Source: Rachycentron canadum
Lineage: Eukaryota; Chordata; Actinopteri; Carangiformes; Rachycentridae
Assembly: GCA_038496675.1 (NCBI GenBank)
Contig: CM076652.1
Span: forward strand, 5,435,806-5,499,805
Direction: 5' to 3'
DNA: 64,000 bases
The stretch's first letter is position 1, and every line of letters starts with the position of its first letter. Below, in pieces: positions 1 to 12,091 of the stretch. The notes under the pieces were generated by a model. The model was not told the DNA's origin. It ran no database searches and worked only from the letters and a program-made list of their open reading frames with translations. Position numbers and translations under genes: made by a program.

Positions 1-259
1 ATAATTGAGCTGACATTTGGAGAGGGAGTAGGTGATCAGCTTGGCTCGCTTCTGTCCGCTGTGTCTTACCTCCAACTAATCTACACTTCTATTTAATGTA
101 TTCTATCTGCATGTGGCTCTTTTTTTTTGTTCCTCCACTTTCTCATCCTCTTCTCTCACCTCACACTTCTGTCAAAATGTTCTTCTCGGCCTTGCTAGCA
201 CTGCGGCTGTGTGGATGGCAGTGGGCCGATCTGTACGTCCACTATTTTGGTACAGAATA

Positions 260-378
260 AAGTATCTCAACAGCGATTAGATGGATTGTCATGGCATTTG
301 GTACTGACATTCATGGAGGATGACGCCTAATGACTTTTCCCTTGAGTTTTTCCTCTAATGGCACCAGGAGGTTGACTG
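260..378 (+). repeat. Teleost interspersed repeat A (copy 1)
   Basis: The segment resembles a repeat common in fish genomes as I remember it: a core of TATCTCAACA, then AGATGGATTG, ATGGCATTTGGTAC, GACATTCATGG, GGATGA and CCTAATGACTTT, then a CTCTAATGGCACCAGGAGGT end. It is degenerate and shows no open frame. Related copies lie at 803-917 (inverted), 3405-3505, 4378-4480 and 32221-32640. Confidence 0.6.
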
Positions 379-457
379 TATGTAAAAGTGAACATAGTCT
401 CTGGGTCCAGAAAGTGAAGCCAATGCTGAAGATCCTTAAACTTGCATTCTATTTAAT

Positions 458-710
458 GACCATCAGAGGGCGACTTCACTGGTTGCAAAAAAAAGTCTGA
501 TTGTATTGAAGTCTATGTGAAAATGTCTTCTCACTTGATTTATTACCTCAGTTAATATTTTCCTCTGAGTTTATGGTCTCAGTCTCAAGTTTCAAGTCTT
601 CAATACAACATGATGTTCATTTTTTTAAATCATGGTCCCATTTAGAGGAAAATAGACCATAAAGCAGGGTATGCATTAGGGCGTGGCTACCATGGCACAG
701 TGACCTACCA
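458..710 (+). repeat. Teleost interspersed repeat B (copy 1)
   Basis: Begins near GACCATCAGAGGGCGACTTC and carries GATTGTATTGAAGTCTATGT, TCACTTGATTTATTACC, GAGTTTATGG and AGCAGGGTATGCATTAGGGC followed by GTGGCTACCATG. The same blocks recur in reverse complement at 4887-5030. This copy keeps an internal stretch (about 575-655) that the other lacks. It has no coding capacity and is a typical non-autonomous fish repeat. Confidence 0.65.
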
Positions 711-802
711 GAGAAAGCACAGATCAGGTCAGATCGGTCCCTGGTGGAATGGCAGTCCATTCAGTCGTGGTTGAGAGATTTAACTAATCTCTACCTTGTA
801 AT

Positions 803-917
803 GGCCCCTAGAAAGAAAGTCAGGGATCACCAAGTCAGGAGGATTCATCCTCTGGGGACCTTAGTGTCTATACAAAATTTCATGGCAATCCGTCCAATAG
901 TTGTTGAAATATTTTCC
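803..917 (-). repeat. Teleost interspersed repeat A (copy 2, inverted)
   Basis: In reverse complement it shows CAACTATTGGACGGATTGCC, ATGAAATTTTGTATAGACAC, CCCAGAGGATGAATCCTCCT and GACTTGGTGATCCCTGACTT. These are the same ordered motifs as repeat A elsewhere in the window. It is degenerate. Confidence 0.6.
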
Positions 918-3404
918 TCTTGACTAAAGAGGTGGACTAATCCTGCCCGTGTTTAAGACCAGAGCCAATCTCACTTCACATGTAGATAAGATGACATTTT
1001 GGAGAAGAGTGATGCTCTGGAAGTAATTTTGGCCTATTAACACCTTGATTACTCTTTGGCTCTAGCAAAGCCATCGGCAGATTAAACTGTCTGGCTGACT
1101 GATCTCCTGCAAACATTGCATCACCTAATAGAAAAATGTTAATATTGTTAGTTGCTCCACTGTGTCGGTTTCTTTAGGACTGAATATCACTGACCTCACT
1201 GCTGCTAAACTTTAAATACAACTTTGAGGATAGCAAAGCCATGTCTGGAACATTGCTTTGACTTTTTCATTCAGTGGTTGTGGTGAGACTTTACATCATA
1301 ACAGAAAGCTGGCTGAATGAATCAGAGGCCATGAAAATGTTTTTCTGCTCCTTTTGATCCCTTTTTCTTCCTTATTTTCCACTTTTCTTTCCCATTTATT
1401 CTCTTTCTGAGCATCCTTTCCCCCCTGTCTCCTCATTCTCACCCTTCTTTAAGGACATGATAAAGTTTTTTTTTAAAAAAAGGATGTTTTTTGCCTTTTA
1501 TAGTTAGATCTAATGAGATCTTCTGAGATCTTTTCAAAGCTGCATTTTTCCAAAAATATATATGCAGGCAAGTAGGGAAAAGCACAACTTCTGAATGAAA
1601 CGTTGAAAGGCACCAATATGCCACTTTGCAGAATTTGAGATGCTTGGTGTCATAACTAGAAAATGCACAGGAAGTCATGCAGCAAAAATCCTGAACATAG
1701 ATAATGGAAATCAGATGCAAGTTCAATGTTACTGCTCTGCCTGACTTAATGCTGCATTTTTTTGGGGGGTTTTTTCGACCATGGTCACTATACTCACTAC
1801 ATGTCTTGACTGCAACCAAATAAAGCAACCAAATATTAAAGTTTCAAAACCAAAATGCCTTCACCTCAGTTTTCTCAGTGTCAGCAAGCTTTTTATTCAG
1901 AATTTTTTTGTATTCTTTACAGTGTGGAGTCTTTACTGACCCCAAAACAAAGCTAAGAAAATGACAAAAAAGAAAATCCTTTTTGCCATTAACACAAATG
2001 ACCTGCAGCTCATGCCCACAGTGAGATTGCGTTTGTCGTCAGCCTGCCTGAGAATATCGGATGGACTTTTGATCTTTGTGCCTCATGAAGTGATATAATG
2101 AATGATTGAAAATGGTCACGGGGGAGATGAAGCTGTTCAACAGGTGGGTCAGTGTCTCTCGAGAACTTTTCAAAGTGGATTTGTCTGTGTGGCAAAGTGC
2201 GTCTAAGTCCATCCGGGGGGGAAATGATATGAATGTCAAACTGGAAAAGTTCATATCACCATATTCTGAGTCCAGAACAATTGGTGTGTCTCTCATCAGC
2301 AGGCCAACACACACACAGCCAGATCTGGATATGTGGACGCACATTTTCTCTTTCACACACTGGCAAAAACACATACACACCCACATTTAGATTTACAATC
2401 CCTGTTCTACGTCTCACTTAAAAATTGAATGCCAAGTTGCATTTCTTTCTGCTCGGTCATGAGTTTATAATATGCGTTTCCTGCAAGAGTGCATGTAAAG
2501 ATTTTGCTACTTACAGCACATAATTGGTTTATAGGATTCAAGGTCATGTTTGTCACAGTTCAGTGAAAGGTTTCACAAACCATTGTTGTAGGAATGGCAG
2601 AAATTTCCTCAGCCTGGCTGGGATCATTACATGATGAATGGAGGGAAAAATTACCTCTTACAAAAACAAAAAGTTGCAAACGTTGAGAAGTAGAGACTTC
2701 AAAAATAAACATTGTTGAGGTTATCTGAAAAACATATTGCAAATATGCAGCAAAAGCATTTTGTTCAAAAACTGTGGAATCATCTGCAGAAATTTGCAAG
2801 TTTGCAAGCTGATGTTTCAGGCTGTCAGGAGTCAAATAGAGTCACTTATAAAACAATAAACTTTGCTCGTTTCATTGTGACTTATTGTGTTTTCTTAATC
2901 GACAAAACTAAGCTTCCAAGGAAACAGCTGTATGTTTCCTTTAATATGCCTTGATTTGTTAGCAAGGCTGAGCCTCTCTATCAGACAAATGTTGCAGCAG
3001 CATCATCCCGAGGGGGACAGATTCTGGAGACCGATGCTTGAAAATAATTCAGAAAAGGACTGGGTCAGCAGTCTGTAAGAAGAAGAAAACTTTTCTCAAG
3101 TTGGCTTTTTCTCCCTTATCTTCTATTTGAGAAAAACACGAATTGGAAAGTGGCAGAAAGAGGTAACTGGCAACTGCTTTGGCAGAGGGACTGTTGGGTC
3201 ACTGGGTCAGAAACTGCCCTCTATTTCACATTAGATACATCTGTGCATGAAGAGGCTAAACTATGACAGACAAATAACATGGATTGGCCTGTACAGTAAT
3301 TATTGCTGTTCGCACACTACAGTAATGTCATCAGATCAAAAGTTTTATCACCAACAACTTGACAAAGACAATTTTTGTATTTAGTGTAAATGAAATTTAC
3401 TTTG
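918..3404. other. Non-coding, no feature seen
   Basis: Short open frames up to 129 codons, without domains or conserved splice structure. A short CA-rich patch lies near 2308-2320. Nothing else is supported. Confidence 0.6.
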
Positions 3405-3505
3405 GAGTTGCATGGTCTCCAGATGATGAATCCCATCCCATCACATGATTGATTTAGGACCTCCTGATCTTGTAATGCCACTAGCAGGACAAGTTCTCAC
3501 TTACA
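3405..3505 (+). repeat. Repeat A fragment (copy 3)
   Basis: Ordered motifs GCATGGTCTCCAGATGATGA, then ATCCC, CTCCTGATCTTGTAATGCCA and CTAGCAGGACAAGTTCTCAC correspond to the middle of repeat A (GATGAATCC, then a CC-end with a gene-like CTAGCGCCACCAGCAGG box). It is strongly diverged. Confidence 0.45.
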
Positions 3506-4377
3506 CTCAAATAATATCAGAACAAAATTAGCAGATTATCATGTATATTTACCGACCATATTGTTGCCTCCCACAGTATGAACCTTCCCATCTTTGACTC
3601 TCCATCAGGCCAAAACACCATCTTTTCACACAAGATGTCATATAATTCAGCTGATGAATTGCTGTGAAATTTCCAGAGCACATAAACCCTTGTGGTTTTA
3701 ATCATCCCCAAAACAGATAAGATTAAAAAAAAACCCATCAGTATGCTGTTTGTTCACTTTCTTATTGTTTTCTGTAATGAACATGGCTTGTAGGTGAGGC
3801 TAGCAGGGGTTTAGCCTTGTCTCACTGTGACACCAGCTGTTGCCTCTCTTGCTGTCGGCCATTATACTCTCACAAGGCTATTAATTGGCAGTCCTTCACC
3901 TTGATTAAAGGACAACTGTTTGCCACTGACAGCCCAGCATTGCCTACAGGTGATGTGCTTGTGGTTGCAGCAGATGGTTGCATGTGTTGGCTTTGGTCCT
4001 GCTGCTGTCTTGGCTAATGAGTGGGGTGCGTCATCTTATTATAAACATAAACCAAGCTTGCACTACTGTATTAATCAACTCTACTACAAGCCTTTGTCAT
4101 TTTCGATTTGGACGTTTCCCTCAATTTACCCTTTTTCTATTATTACCAAATTTCAAAAGCTTTGTTTTGCTAAGAATTTCATGACTGGTCAACTGACAAA
4201 TCCTCACCAGCACCCAGGACCAAATTTGCTTACTCTGTAATTACAGAAATGAATCATCTGTTTATTCATGGCCTGACAGCATCTTTATATTACTTAACAT
4301 TTACATTTTTTTAAACAGATCTTTTATGCTTAGGCTCTAAGGAGGACAATGTCATTCAATTGCTTTTCTGTCCACTG

Positions 4378-4480
4378 TTTTGGACGATGGTGACAACTAT
4401 TGGTTGAATTACGATGGAATTTGGTACAGATCTTATCCCCAGAGGATAAATCCTACTGACTTTGGTGATCATGCTTTGCA
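4378..4480 (+). repeat. Repeat A fragment (copy 4)
   Basis: Carries GACAACTATTGGTTGAATTA, CGATGGAATTTGGTACAGAT, CCCCAGAGGATAAATCCTAC and TGACTTTGGTGATCATGC, the core of repeat A in the same order. A short open frame over it is a by-product of the repeat, not a gene. Confidence 0.6.
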
Positions 4481-4749
4481 ATTTTCCTTTTCTTTTTTTT
4501 CATACCATTTCACAAAAACAACTGAATTTTTTTTTCTTCACCGTCCGCATCTGACTGTTCACAAAGGAGCTTGGATGTAGCAACAATTACAGTCAACATG
4601 ACAGATAATCTGATTCACAAAATGTTTTTATCCTATGATAAAATGGAGAAAACCCATAAAGAAAATGAGGAGAACATTAGGAGAAAAACAGTGACAATGG
4701 TGTATTTATTTGGCATTTGGCAGTTTCTGCATAACACAAGCGGCCACCC

Positions 4750-5030
4750 ACCGTGATGTCACACATTGGTTTGTGAACTGTGGTTTTGGTGCTTTATAAT
4801 TTGACCGTCCCCATCTTCTTCCATCTTCCATCATTATTTGAAGGTGGATCTCACCTGCTCTGCGCTCTACCGCCATGTAGTACAGGCTGTCAATCACATG
4901 GTAGCCACGCCCTAATGCATACCCTGCTTTCTCATCTAGGCCATAAACTCATTAGGAAAACATTTACCAAAGTAATAAATCAAGTGAGATGTAGGGCCAT
5001 TTTCACATAGACTTCAATACAATCTGCCTT
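4750..5030 (-). repeat. Teleost interspersed repeat B (copy 2, inverted)
   Basis: In reverse complement it repeats the blocks of 458-710 (GATTGTATTGAAGTCTATGT, TCACTTGATTTATTAC, GAGTTTATGG, and AGCAGGGTATGCATTAGGGC followed by GTGGCTACCATG). It then continues into the distal part of the family, with a GACATCAC block near 4756 and a purine-rich GAAGATGG block. Short open frames here belong to the repeat. Confidence 0.65.
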
Positions 5031-6332
5031 CTTTGAATGACTTTCTTTTGCTGCTACCGAGCTAGCTGAATCAATGGTAACATTATGCCCACAATATATC
5101 AACGTGTATATGACTATATCTTGATGTTCACTAGTTTTCATAGATCATTCTTTTTAGATGATAATCTCATATTGCATTTGATGTGATGCATCAAGATTAG
5201 AAAGAATTTTGTCATTTTGTGTCGTTTATTCACATCATTCCTGATGTGTAAAGACACATGTATAGTCAGATACCAGTGTTTTAAACTATTGCATGAACAT
5301 TAAAATACTTTAAGATCCCATTTATATGTTCACAAGTGCCAGCAGTTGCGATAGCTGTTCAGGCCTAAATTGCCTGGTGTCGTCCCCGAGCCAACTCATC
5401 CGTTTTGCTGCATGTATTATCATATTTCTAAATCCACCTGATACACTTTTGGAACTAATTGACCACTTTCTGTGGAAATGAAGTATCAAGGACAAACAGG
5501 GACTCCCCTCATCTAATTTCTATGAACACTCTCAGTATGGCCTCAGTAACACATACATCCACACATACACACACGCGCAGACCTGCCAAAGTCTTACAGA
5601 GTTTTAAAGTCAAATCTTCTAAACTCTCTGGTGAGCAGACATCCCTCATATGTATGTAAATGAATCACTATCTCAGCAAAAGCCACCCTCAGCAGCAGGG
5701 GAGTTTAAAGACCAAGGCTCTGAATGAACCTCACTGCCCTGAGAGATTCCCCTTCTAAGACATGTTTCCCCTTTCTGTACCGTTCTGATGTTGCTCTTTC
5801 TTCTTTTTTTTTTAAGACAGACAGTTTCACTGCTCAAGTCAGCATTTGTAACAACAGGCTTTGTCCGCTGCAACAGCCCAAGGCAATGTATGGCTGTTTT
5901 TTTGGTTTTTTTTAATGTGTGTGTGTGTCACTGTGGGTGAATAGATGGAGATTATCATAGGCTTGTTGGTGTGTCAGCTTTGTCTGCAATGTGACTGACA
6001 CCTGACACTGTGAGCGGCGGATTCTGCATAATGCTGACTAAGCACATTGTCATCTTCTTATTGAATGAAGAAAAGTTTTAGAGGAAACTTTTGGGGCAGA
6101 AATAAAGCGTCATTTCGCACATTTATATAGAAGCAGACAGTAAAGCATTACGTGGCACCTTTCAATAGCATCCTCTCTCTACCAGCTCTGCAGCGTCCTG
6201 GTCTTTCGCTGTATATTTCTCACACCTGGAACTGATTCAGGGACAACAGACACAAATCAACTAAAAGGTCAGGTGCAATTGATCTACACTGTACATTTTC
6301 AATGAGTTGAAGGCTGTAAAACATGAGCACAT

Positions 6333-6500
6333 TAAAGGTGCACTAATCAATATCATGTATTACTGTTTGTTCAAATGATTGTGTGTAATGTAGAAAGCAT
6401 TGCTCATAGTGACAAACCCACAGAGAAATATAACCTGACTGCAGTTTCCCTCAGTTCTGTGGACTGTTTTTTGCTCTTTCAGCTCTTAGATTAGGTTTGA
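6333..6500 (+). repeat. MITE-like terminus with TAAAGGTGCACTAATCAATA
   Basis: The end TAAAGGTGCACTAATCAATA is seen again in inverse orientation near 30057-30080 (TATTGATTAGTGCAGCTTTA). The interior of the two is only loosely similar. The right border is not defined; no second inverted terminus was found nearby. Confidence 0.35.
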
Positions 6501-6605
6501 TTTTAAATTTAAATCAGCATTTCTGGTCTTTAGCAGCTGCATTTTATAATAGACATACTCTAGAGTTGTTTTAAAAACATTTTCTGTGTTTAACAAGCAA
6601 TGAAT

Positions 6606-6644
6606 ATGAATGAATGAATGAATGAATGAATGAATGAATGAATA
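6606..6644 (+). repeat. (ATGA)n microsatellite
   Basis: About nine uninterrupted tetranucleotide units. Confidence 0.9.
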
Positions 6645-6759
6645 TAAGATTGCAGATGCTTTTTGGCTCTACTGAGTATGACAACCTTTTGTTGCTTCAT
6701 TCAGCTGATCATCAGAGGTTCTCATTAACCTGCATTTATAGGTCATGATCATAAATCCT

Positions 6760-6993
6760 TAGGCTGCTCAGGAAGAAGAGTGAGCTGTCCACTAATCGAA
6801 AGGCAGTTGTTTCATTCCCGGCCCAAGTGTCCTTGGGCAAGATACTGAATCCCAAAATGCCTCTAATGTATCATTGGTGTGCAAAGGTACGTTTAGAAAA
6901 GCTCTGTATATGTGGGGAAAAGTGCTGGCTTCCATTGTGAAACTCTCTGAGTGGTTAAAAAATGAAAAGTGCTTTACGTGTAGTCCATTTACC
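6760..6993 (+). mobile_element. SINE-like teleost repeat
   Basis: Ordered motifs: a TTCATTCCCGGCCCAAG segment, GTCCTTGGGCAAGATACTGA, ATCCC, a TTGGTGTGCAAAG stretch, AAAAGTGCTTTACGTGTAGT and a CCATTTACCAT end. This order is characteristic of a very common fish short interspersed repeat (CCTTGGGCAAGACACTGAA to AAGCGCTTTGAGTGGT to CCATTTACCAT as I remember it). The copy is degenerate and an overlapping 67-codon minus-strand frame is spurious. Confidence 0.65.
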
Positions 6994-9154
6994 ATAAAAT
7001 AATGATTTTATAAATGTCTCTGTTATGACCTCGCATCAGTGTAAAAGTCCCCAGAACAATGAACTTGAGCAAAATTCGTTGTTCTTCATATGTTATATAT
7101 GTTAATGAGACCAAATATAAATATTTGAATTCTGCTGCAATTAAGAAATGCAATTCACTGTATGCACTGCCGATTAACCACAACCACAGAAAAATAGTAT
7201 TTCTATGGATGAGAAGATAAAATCAGAGAGAAATGAAATGCTCCATTAAGAATCAATAAATTTGAAGTCAATTTCCTGTTATTCTGGCAAAAATAGACCC
7301 AACATGTAAAAATAGCAGCGCAGAAAAGAGCCAAATGTCAGAAATGGGCCCAGCTGCATCCAAACCCAAAGCAGCTGGAATAGCAGCAGATCATCTCCAG
7401 CAGCCAGAACATGATGGAGCCGGATGCTGTCATTTTCCTCACTAAGTTTCTCATTGAGATCTGAGAATGTGGCAAAATTTACCAAAGAGTAGTCACACGG
7501 GACAATGAGAACTCAAGTGTTCGAACTATCATAGATGTCTTCAACCATCCCTTTGGCAGAGAAAAAATGGTAAAATGAACCCAGACAAATAGTTTTCATG
7601 TCAAATGGCAGATTTTTACTGATGTTGCGGGTGCATTTATTTCTGGTTTTACCGCCAACTAAAGTGGTTTAAATAATCTGGCTTGCTCGTCATGCTTTGG
7701 CTACGTTGTAGTGGCATCACCGTGTTCCCAGTCCTAATAAACAAGTAATCCCTTAAGATTGATTCCTTTGATCCCTCCAAGGAAATGGATAAAGTTTGGG
7801 GTGTTTTAAATGCAGGAGCTTCATACTAGTGATTTCTTTTTAATTAGTGACAAACACAGCAGGAAAAACAGGGATGAAAGGAGAGGGCTTGAAAAAAGAA
7901 GCACAAGGCAGGAAATTACTTCAGCTTGATTAAGTGATTGTTTATGAGCAACCAGAGCCATTGAATAGAACGTCATCTTCTCACAATCCCTTTTAGAAAG
8001 CCCTTGTCTTCACACATTGCTTCATATCCTGCAGTACAGCTGTTGGGTGTCACGCCAATTCAAAAGCATCAGATTAAGCAAGTGTTTGACTGTGATTTGG
8101 GTATACATTGCTACAGATGGATATGCTCATTCTCTATCCAAAGACAAAAGACTTGATTCGAGTATTGCATCCTGATGATGCCAGTGTTTGTCTTGTGGAC
8201 GACACTCATCATCCAATAGAGAGAATCAGTATCAAGATTTCTTTGTTAATAGTGATGGAAAAGAAGCTGACAAAGGACTTTTTCCTGGCTACTCCTGTTC
8301 CCTCTCTGTCCACCACAATGTTATTTGAGGTGGGATTATTAATGGTCCCGGTCTGTGGGTCTGTTCCATCATCCATTCATCACATGCAATGTCTTTACAG
8401 GGGAATTTGGTCGGATATTGAATGAATGAGAGAAGGACAGTGCTGCTTTCTGGCGTTTTTAAAATATTTTTTATTAAAGTAAGGCTGTATTGGTATTTTT
8501 AAGCAGCAGCTTACATAAATGTCCATGGTCATTATATTTGTGCTAAAAAAAAAAAAAGAGCACACAGTGAATTAGAAGTGGGAGAAACAATTGTGATACT
8601 GTTTGTTTATGAAGACAATATAGTAGCCAGAAGACTTTGAAGTGCCAGAAAGGGCAGTGACTGTAAAAAACGGTGAAATAAACTGAGGCAGACATGATGT
8701 CAGAGAATCACATGGCATCTGCTAAAACCATGTGGTGGAGGTAAACCTGGACTGTCAGTAATAAAGACCCCCTCAGGGTTCTGGGGTGAAAGTGATGGAT
8801 GTTGCTTATGAAGTTCACCCAATACCTTGACTCCTGTCTGTAAACATCTGCAGGGCAAAACTCAATAACATCATAGGAAAAAAAGAGCAGTGGAGAAATA
8901 AATAAGGGTTTAAGCACTCGATGGTTGTGTAATGTGTGAATGCTTACCATTCAATTGAGAGCAATTAACTTGATAATATATATAAAAGCAGAGCAAGTGG
9001 AAGAAAACAAGAGCGTCTGTATGTGTTTGTTTCAAAGAAAAATAGCATGGCTAATTCCTGAAAGCACCATGTACCAGTGCAGATCTGACCCAAACCAAAT
9101 GAAACATCACTACATAAATAGTTTTTATTAACCAATACAGCAGGTTATTATAAT

Positions 9155-9235
9155 AATGTTAATTGGTTGGTTGGGTGTAGGCACAAAAATTATTTAGTTA
9201 GGTTTAGGAAAAGATGGTGATGTGGGTTAAAATCA
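9155..9235 (+). repeat. Teleost GGTTAGG-type repeat fragment
   Basis: Contains GGTTGGTTGGGTGTAGGCAC, TTTAGTTAGGTTTAGGAAAA and a GATGTGGGTTAAAATC end. These are motifs of a known fish repeat rich in TTAGGTTTAGGCA boxes. Degenerate. Confidence 0.5.
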
Positions 9236-12007
9236 GTAGCCCACTTCCTCAACGTTAGACAAGTTTTGTCATGGCTACAATAATAACAACAGTTGTTGCT
9301 GCTTATGACTTCTTCTATTAAGAAGTTGGTGGAGCCCAAAACTAAGGTAAAATGAAGCACTATAGTATCTGAGAAGAGAATATAGGACTTGCATTTAGAG
9401 ATAGAAATAAAAACAAACGCAGATCATGAATTTTTAATCTCAGTCGTCTTTTTTGAATTGGAGGAGAAACACAACTTCACAAAAGCTTAAATTCTCCCTT
9501 GGCTGGAATAAAAGCCAAACACACACTGTGATGACAAGAACATATTGTCAGTGCTACCTCAACTTTCTCAAAGGCTGGACAAATGATAACTGTTAACTCA
9601 CCAGGGAGCAGTCGCCATTACTGAGTGAGACAGAGGGAGAGGGAGGGAAAGGATACAGAGAGTAAGAGAAATGAAAGGGGGAGGGGGGGTACACAGTCTC
9701 ATTGTGTCACGTTTTCCAATTTCTTCACCTTAATGAATATGAAGAGTCACATTTTAAATTAAATTAAATTGCCACCCAGTAAGTTAATAATGCCACATAT
9801 GGAGCTACATATATGGAAGTCGCAGTGGGTCACTCCAATTAGCTCAGGAAAAAAAAGTCCCTGCAGTTTGTAGAGAACCTCGGTAGTCGACATTTGAGGA
9901 TGAAATGTGTGTAGTCTTGTTTCTGGATGTGTGTGTTTACTGAGTAAATTAGGTGACTTAGATGCCCTAGAATCACGACAACAATCTTAATTTCATTTTT
10001 TTTTTTTTCCTCTAGAAAGCACATTGTAGAGGCTGCTGTTTGTAATTGTCTCATATCTGACCCAAAGTGGCCCTGTATTCCTATCAAAGTAAACCAAAAA
10101 AAACAATTACAGATGCAATTACATTTGTTTCTCATAAAAGCAGCCATGAACACACACACATACACACACACACAAAGACAAAAGAAAATCAAAATCAACC
10201 TAATCCCCAATCAGTGGTCTGTCAGTGGAATAATAAGACAAAGTGACGCACAGTGAACATGTATGCGCCTCCTCTCCAGTGTTATTTTTGCCAGGCTGTA
10301 ATGATGCTTCTTAGGGTGCAGCAGCAACACAATAAACAAGCAGCAAGCAATTTGGCTTGGCTTGTTAATCCAGTGTTATTATGTTAGGAAGCAGCATTGT
10401 TTTATTGCTGTGTTTCACTACATTTCCTATAGTCACAATTCAGAAATGAGATTCTATTGTTGCTTCAGTACAATATGTGGTGCTCCCGTATTGGTGTTCA
10501 GGAGCGGGCTTTTCTTAGAGAAGCTGCTGTCAAACCAGTCACTCACTTCCTGGACACTGGTTGCCTAAATGTGATTTTGAATGCGGGACAATGTCAGCTA
10601 TCGTCCAACCGTTCTCAGTCCCAGTCTCGTTCACACTCTCTCTGAGCGCTCTTGCGAAAACTCGAATGGGTATTTGGCAAAGTTTCACAGCGCTCCGAAA
10701 TTCTGACTGAACAGTATTCAATCAAGCGAGGTGTTGCTAGGTTACAGTGCTGGGATGCTGGGAGTTAAGTGGATATCCAGTGGCCACTTCCTGTAAACGG
10801 TCTGTCACATCAGAAATAAGTGTAGAAATATGCTGACAGGACAGAAACTTATGTGGGAAAAGAGCTGCGCTACATCCACATGGTTGCTATGACTGTGGGC
10901 TAAAAAAAGAGATTCATCATCATTTGGCATCACTTGGCAACTGGTGTTAATGATGAGTGTGAATTTCCATATCCAATATTGTATCAAGCCAAGAGCCAGA
11001 GCATATTTTTCTCTGAGGCTTTTGTCTTTCCACATGTTAATTTCTTAACATTCCTCTCAGTTTATAACAGTTTGCTGTTGAGTTTATTTAAACCTGACTC
11101 AGTGTCCTGAACCTGTGGGTCAGACAGTTGATTCTGTAATTCAGAAAATCCAGATAAATTTTCCCTAAACACTGAATTCACAGTGCAAACCTGATAAACA
11201 TAGACTTTTAAGGGGAATTTGTTATTTTGCACTATTTTTGTAACAGCTCACAGCCCTTAAGCTTTAACAGTAGAACAGATAAATTTGTTGCATATTGTCA
11301 ATAATTTGGTGAATTTTGGCTTTCGGTCAAACTTTTATTATTATGATTTTTTTTTTTTTCTTTCACCTCCACTCTTTGTCGTCCATTTGGATTGAGACTT
11401 ACTCCGTCACTCATGAGCAGCACCTCTGATAGAAATAGATTATAATTATGATGATTGAAGCTTCATTGTTGGAACTATTATAAATGTAATGACTAGTACT
11501 TACACAAGAGGAACAGAAAATACCAATGTTTTATTGGCTGATGGGCGTCTGGACAAGTTTAGCTACAGTGTATGAGCCTGCAGGTAACAATAGCAACAAT
11601 ACTTTGGTGCCCTGCTACACTTGACGCTGACAATCACCAGTGAAACAAACCCAAATGTTTAGTCTGCATCAAACAGACAGGGCTCACTCATAGTGACAGA
11701 CACACACACAGTTTTATCTCCCAATGTCGGTGAGTTTTATAACTGCTTTAGTGTCTTGAAAAGTTTTCTTTTTTTTCACTAAAGAAGCTCTGATAAATCT
11801 ACTGTACTCTATTTTTCTAAGGAACAAAGGAACCAGATATTTCCCCCAGGACTTTATGTTGGACGTCATATTGGCAGACACACAAACTCCAGATGAAAGC
11901 TAATATTGCACTGTTGCTGCTGGATGTGCTAGTAGGAAATTATTTGTAAATATTTGCCATGACAACTTTATAAGGTCATAATAATCATAATATGTCAGTG
12001 TTGTTTA

Positions 12008-12091
12008 CACATATATACTGACATATATACTACTGCTAGCATATATATATATATATATATAAGCTGTTAACATTATATATATACATATATG
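12008..12091 (+). repeat. AT-rich (TA)n tract
   Basis: Two clusters of TATATA joined by a short GC-containing linker, including an (AT)10-11 run at about 12040-12061. Confidence 0.8.

Noticed and set aside
8108..8425. 105-codon open frame
   Set aside because: No recognisable domain and no neighbouring exon of matching phase.
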